64,000 nucleotides of DNA, taken from Coprovicinus avistercoris (lineage in GTDB: Bacteria; Actinomycetota; Coriobacteriia; Coriobacteriales; Atopobiaceae). The position numbers and the translations under genes were made by a program. The notes beneath the pieces are model-generated. The model saw nothing but the letters and a program-made list of their open reading frames with translations. It did not search any database and had not been told where the DNA came from. Of this stretch, positions 60,908 to 64,000 are shown piece by piece. The stretch is taken from contig DVMQ01000015.1 in NCBI GenBank assembly GCA_018714895.1, forward strand, positions 13,673 through 77,672, written 5' to 3'. Numbering within the stretch: position 1 is the stretch's first letter; each line of letters opens with the position of its first letter.

Positions 60908-62065
60908 CTAACGCGCCCTTCGTTCACGCAGAGCCCCCATGAGAGCTCCAACGCCACCAAGTTCAAGCGAGAAGGCCGCCTTTGAAAGAGCAGACTCTCC
61001 ATGGACACTTTCACGCAAACGCAAGTAATGATCTGGATCGTCAATTATTTTGCGAATATTGAGTGCACGCCATGAATCAAGCGCATCCCAATCAATGCGT
61101 CCGGCATCATCCATCTTCGAAAACTCAAGTGAAATTGAACGTATAAATTCCTTTCGATACTCAGGAGCAATACGATCAACATTCCAAAGATACGCGTTGA
61201 GACGTGCAACAACAGAGGCACGTCGAAGGGTGCGAGCGTGTGTTTGGTCATCCCGACGAGCAAGCCAACGATCTATCTCGTCAAACTCCTTACGCACCGC
61301 ATACACTTTTCCACGTGAGCGCACGGAAGACGCCTCATTATCCTGACGATAATGGATGATCGGCTCGTCGAAAAAGACAGCACTCTTTGCTGAAGCATAT
61401 GTCTTAAAGGCGAACGAGGTGTCCTGATAGGAAGCACCCGGCGTTTCCAAGAACGAAATCGCATTATTGACCAGCATTTCACGCTTGAATACGCCACACC
61501 AAATAGCAGATTTATACAGAAAAACACGCGGTTCATCGCGCGGATCGATCGATCTATTGATGATATCTTCAGCATAAGGATGCTGAACAATATCGCGTGG
61601 TCCCTTTGACCAGTACAAGGAATATGTGCCACGAGCTATGTCGGCATCATATGCCTCTACTACTGTCATAAGGCGCTCAAGTGCACCGGGAAACATAATG
61701 TCATCGGATTCAAGGAAGCCTACATAGGTTCCCTTTGCCTGAGAGAGACCAATGTTGAGAGTGGCACCATAGCCAGAATTTGGCTTATCTATGACACGAA
61801 AACGAGGGTCTTTAGCCTCAAACTCATGAGCAATTTCAGAGGAGCTATCAGTGGAGCCATCATTGAGCAGCAGTGCTTCAAAGTCTACATAGCTTTGATT
61901 CTGTAATGACGACAGACATTGGTGCAAGAATCGCTCGACGTTATAGATTGGCACAAGAATGGTGACGGCAGGAGCTTCGATATAGTCAACATCTTCATAA
62001 TCGAGCTCAACCGCAGGCTCAGATTCTTCTGGTGTGGTATCCAGCTCGAGCACATCCTCAGCCAT
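60908..62065 (-). CDS. Family 2 glycosyltransferase (copy B')
   Basis: A 385-residue enzyme with an acidic N-terminal tail (1-35) before VTILVPIYNVERFLHQCLSSL. LLNDGSTDSS, DKPNSGYGATLNIGL and GFLESDD follow; FLETPGASYQDTSFAFK and HYRQDNEASSVRSRGKV match copy B. The ATG at 62065 has TGGGAG upstream. It is the first glycosyltransferase after the exporter genes. Confidence 0.9.
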   Translation of the reverse strand: MAEDVLELDTTPEESEPAVELDYEDVDYIEAPAVTILVPIYNVERFLHQCLSSLQNQSYVDFEALLLNDGSTDSSSEIAHEFEAKDPRFRVIDKPNSGYGATLNIGLSQAKGTYVGFLESDDIMFPGALERLMTVVEAYDADIARGTYSLYWSKGPRDIVQHPYAEDIINRSIDPRDEPRVFLYKSAIWCGVFKREMLVNNAISFLETPGASYQDTSFAFKTYASAKSAVFFDEPIIHYRQDNEASSVRSRGKVYAVRKEFDEIDRWLARRDDQTHARTLRRASVVARLNAYLWNVDRIAPEYRKEFIRSISLEFSKMDDAGRIDWDALDSWRALNIRKIIDDPDHYLRLRESVHGESALSKAAFSLELGGVGALMGALRERRAR

Positions 62066-62069
62066 GCGA

Positions 62070-62873
62070 TCACGCTCCCAAGTTACGATAGGCAGCACAT
62101 ACCTCTTCGGTTGGACCAATCATCCGCTGTTCGCCCTTCTCAATCCAGCACACGCGATCACACATGCGCTCGACCAAGTCAATGCTATGGCTTACCAGCA
62201 AAACAGTAACCCCGTCAGCCTCAATAAGCTCATTGATACGTCGCTCGCATTTTTGTTGGAACAAAAAGTCGCCAACAGAAAGCGTCTCATCGACAATAAG
62301 AATATCGGGTTCTGTGATTGTTGCGATAGCAAATGCAATACGAGCAACCATACCACTCGAATAATTCTTAAGTGGCATATCCATAAAATCCTGAAGCTCA
62401 GCAAAGGCAACAATTTCATCAAAATGTTCGTCGATAAAATCTTTGCGATAACCGAGCAAAGCTCCATTGAGATAGATATTCTCTTTTGCCGTAAGCTCCA
62501 TATCAAAGCCAGCACCAAGCTCAATAAGCGGAGCGATAGAGCCTGTAACGGTGCAGGTTCCCTCCGAGGCTTCCAAAACGCCAGCAATGATCTTTAGCAT
62601 GGTAGATTTACCAGAACCGTTAGTACCTACCAAACCAAACGACTCACCGCGTTTAACTTGAAAGTTAATATGATTGAGCGCTCGGAATTCTTTAAATTTC
62701 AATTCACCTCGTGTAAGAGCGAGAAAATACTCTTTCAAAGAGTTGAATTGTTCTGAAGCAATATTAAAAATCATCGAGACATCATGTACATCAATGATGG
62801 TCTCACCGGAGTGGTGAGAACAAGAAGTTTGAGGGGTCTCGATAGCCTGTTGAGAAGTGACAGATTCGCCCAC
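62070..62873 (-). CDS. Polysaccharide/teichoic acid ABC exporter ATPase
   Basis: A 267-residue ATPase of the TagH/RfbB/KpsT group: an N-terminal amphipathic stretch with FNSLKEYFLALTRGELKFKEF typical of these exporters, Walker A GTNGSGKSTMLK near 83, signature NYSSGMVARIAFAIA near 164 and Walker B ILIVDETLSVGD near 189. It lacks the C-terminal carbohydrate-binding domain of Wzt. A GTG start has AAGGGG upstream. It pairs with the permease upstream. Confidence 0.92.
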   Translation of the reverse strand: MGESVTSQQAIETPQTSCSHHSGETIIDVHDVSMIFNIASEQFNSLKEYFLALTRGELKFKEFRALNHINFQVKRGESFGLVGTNGSGKSTMLKIIAGVLEASEGTCTVTGSIAPLIELGAGFDMELTAKENIYLNGALLGYRKDFIDEHFDEIVAFAELQDFMDMPLKNYSSGMVARIAFAIATITEPDILIVDETLSVGDFLFQQKCERRINELIEADGVTVLLVSHSIDLVERMCDRVCWIEKGEQRMIGPTEEVCAAYRNLGA

Positions 62874-62882
62874 GATATCCCC

Positions 62883-63788
62883 TTAGATGTAAAGAATGAA
62901 CTTATGCTGATGACGTTTAAATACGCACCAACCAACGACCAGTGCAAAGACAGCAAAAGCTACGCAACGAATTAACAAACTGACTGTTGGCAGCTGCTGA
63001 TACAGAAGAACATCTCGAATGCAGGTGATATAGCAGTACATAGGATTAAAAGCCTCAAAGGTCTGCATCCATCCAGGAAGAATCGAGAACGGATAGAACA
63101 GCGGAGTGGCATACATCCAAGCAGTAAGGAAAACGCCCCAGAGATGAATAACATCTCTAAAGAAAACTGCAGCAGCAGAAAGGAAAAGCGAAATACCAAT
63201 ACAGAAAAGACCAAGCAAAAGAACAATCACTGGAAGCAGCAAGGCATAAGGTGTGAGAGGAATTTGGAAGAAGAGCATAACTACTGCTACCGCAATAAGT
63301 GAGAAGGCATAGTTAACAAGACCAAAGAGTACTTTTTGGACGGGAAAAACAAAACGATTGATTTTTACCTTTTTAAGCAGTGCAGAAGCTCCAAGTATCG
63401 ACTGCATACCTTGCGTTGTCGAATCATTCATAAGCGACCAGGCAGTATTACCCAAAATGAGATAGAGGGGATAATTGCCAAGCGTAGGATCGCTATAGCG
63501 CATAAATGACGAAAAGACAGCAGCCATAACAATCATCATAAGAAGCGGGTTCAAAACACTCCAAATAACACCGAGCGCACTTCGGCGATATTTAAGCTTA
63601 AAGTCTTTTGAGACTAACTGCTTAAGAATAAAAAGGTCGCGCCTATGCGGTGGATACCACGTACGCTCACGTAATTCAGCTGAAGAACCTTTAGCATCTA
63701 CAGCGTGAGAAAGGTTCGTATCTTTGGAGTCCAAAATACCTCCAGCAACTCGGGGATAAGGCAACCAATTAACGCATGAACGGTACAT
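62883..63788 (-). CDS. Polysaccharide/teichoic acid ABC exporter permease
   Basis: A 301-residue ABC-2 type permease (TagG/Wzm/RfbA group). A cytoplasmic N-terminus (1-65) ends with the family motif LVSKDFKLKYRRSALGVIWSVLNPLL, followed by six membrane helices, with FNPMYCYITCIRDVLLY near 250. It is the first gene of the glycosyltransferase cluster. The ribosome-binding sequence (AGGAT) is weak and close to the ATG. Confidence 0.92.
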   Translation of the reverse strand: MYRSCVNWLPYPRVAGGILDSKDTNLSHAVDAKGSSAELRERTWYPPHRRDLFILKQLVSKDFKLKYRRSALGVIWSVLNPLLMMIVMAAVFSSFMRYSDPTLGNYPLYLILGNTAWSLMNDSTTQGMQSILGASALLKKVKINRFVFPVQKVLFGLVNYAFSLIAVAVVMLFFQIPLTPYALLLPVIVLLLGLFCIGISLFLSAAAVFFRDVIHLWGVFLTAWMYATPLFYPFSILPGWMQTFEAFNPMYCYITCIRDVLLYQQLPTVSLLIRCVAFAVFALVVGWCVFKRHQHKFILYI

Positions 63789-63882
63789 ATCCTAACAAAG
63801 CAAACGAGCTACTGGAGAAGTCTCACAGCATGAACAGAGATACGCTTTAAACTGCCTCTCCCCAAAGCCCTCTCTATACAAA

Positions 63883-63906
63883 AACACCCTCGATGTCGAG
63901 GGTGTT
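63883..63906 (-). terminator. Terminator of the rRNA operon
   Basis: AACACCCTCGA and TCGAGGGTGTT form an 11-bp stem with a tiny loop; on the minus strand TTTTTG follows. It lies about 20 bases after the 5S gene. Confidence 0.88.
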
Positions 63907-63923
63907 CATATTTTCGAATGTCG

Positions 63924-64000
63924 CTTGCGGGTCGGCGGCGCCCTGCTCTCCCACGATCTAAACCGCAGTACCATCGGCGCGGGGTGGCTTAACTTCCGGG
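63924..64000 (-). rRNA. rrf: 5S ribosomal RNA, 3' part
   Basis: Read on the minus strand, from CCCGGAAGTTAAGCC through GCCGATGGTACTGCGG and GTGGGAGAGCAGGGCG to the CGCCGCCGACC end, this follows the conserved 5S rRNA sequence. About 77 of the usual 115-118 bases are in the window; the 5' part lies beyond position 64000. The exact 3' end is estimated. 23S and 16S genes are expected further right. Confidence 0.9.

Noticed and set aside
1..64000. Mobile elements, prophage, CRISPR arrays or tRNA genes
   Set aside because: No transposase or integrase frame, no regularly spaced direct repeats and no cloverleaf sequence was recognised; a tRNA or covariance search would be needed to exclude small RNA genes fully.

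Overview
The window is a gene-dense stretch of bacterial chromosome of moderate GC, best explained as a member of the Coriobacteriia (Actinomycetota), probably an Atopobium/Lancefieldella-like organism. The phylum signal comes from a GarA-like FHA protein next to an FtsR-type MerR regulator, an actinobacterial integration host factor (mIHF) before gmk and rpoZ, RNase J beside ftsK, and coding sequences of mid-40s GC character rather than the high GC of Streptomyces or mycobacteria. Firmicute-like traits are mixed in: a pyrR-led pyrimidine operon with an intrinsic-terminator leader, SpoVS, RNase Y, and Gram-positive LexA boxes. Assignment is by recognition of protein families, not by database search.

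Layout. 1-4383 (+): end of a GcvT/YgfZ-like gene, ridA, FHA, ftsR-like merR, apt, a ClC antiporter. 4502-6921 (-): trxB, dut, nrdR and a small LysM membrane protein that is divergent from lexA (7106, +) and has LexA operators in its promoter; a DUF1624 membrane protein follows lexA. 8624-28629 (-): a long maintenance block: hflX, miaA, miaB, spoVS, an unassigned GHKL ATPase, rny, recX, recA, cinA, pgsA, rimO, yajQ, a RodZ-like protein, ftsK, rnj, pnp, then rpsO. 29324-33501 (+): a polar amino acid ABC transporter operon and a gamma-glutamyl peptidase-like gene. 33498-44860 (-): recO, era, dgkA, ybeY, phoH, mtaB, dnaJ, a membrane-anchored second DnaJ, hemW, dus, lepA. 44970-45233 (+): rpsT. 45309-50788 (-): holA, comEC, comEA, thiI. 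50792-57424 (-): rpoZ, gmk, mihF and the pyrRBCKDF operon. 57626-63788 (-): four family-2 glycosyltransferases arranged A-B-A'-B' with a two-gene polysaccharide exporter. 63924-64000 (-): the 3' part of a 5S rRNA gene with its terminator, so an rRNA operon ends at the right edge.

How it fits together. The LexA regulon (lexA, the LysM gene, recA with recX) is wired by near-perfect operators. Translation and tRNA-modification genes (miaA, miaB, rimO, mtaB, dus, thiI, hflX, era, lepA, ybeY) and RNA decay genes (rny, rnj, pnp) dominate the minus-strand blocks. The pyr genes form one operon with a well-formed attenuator. The glycosyltransferase/ABC block probably makes and exports a surface polysaccharide or teichoic-acid-like polymer. 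No prophage, insertion sequence, CRISPR array or tRNA gene was seen. The least explained items are the membrane DnaJ in the place where hrcA is often found, the GHKL ATPase between rny and spoVS, and the structured rny leader.
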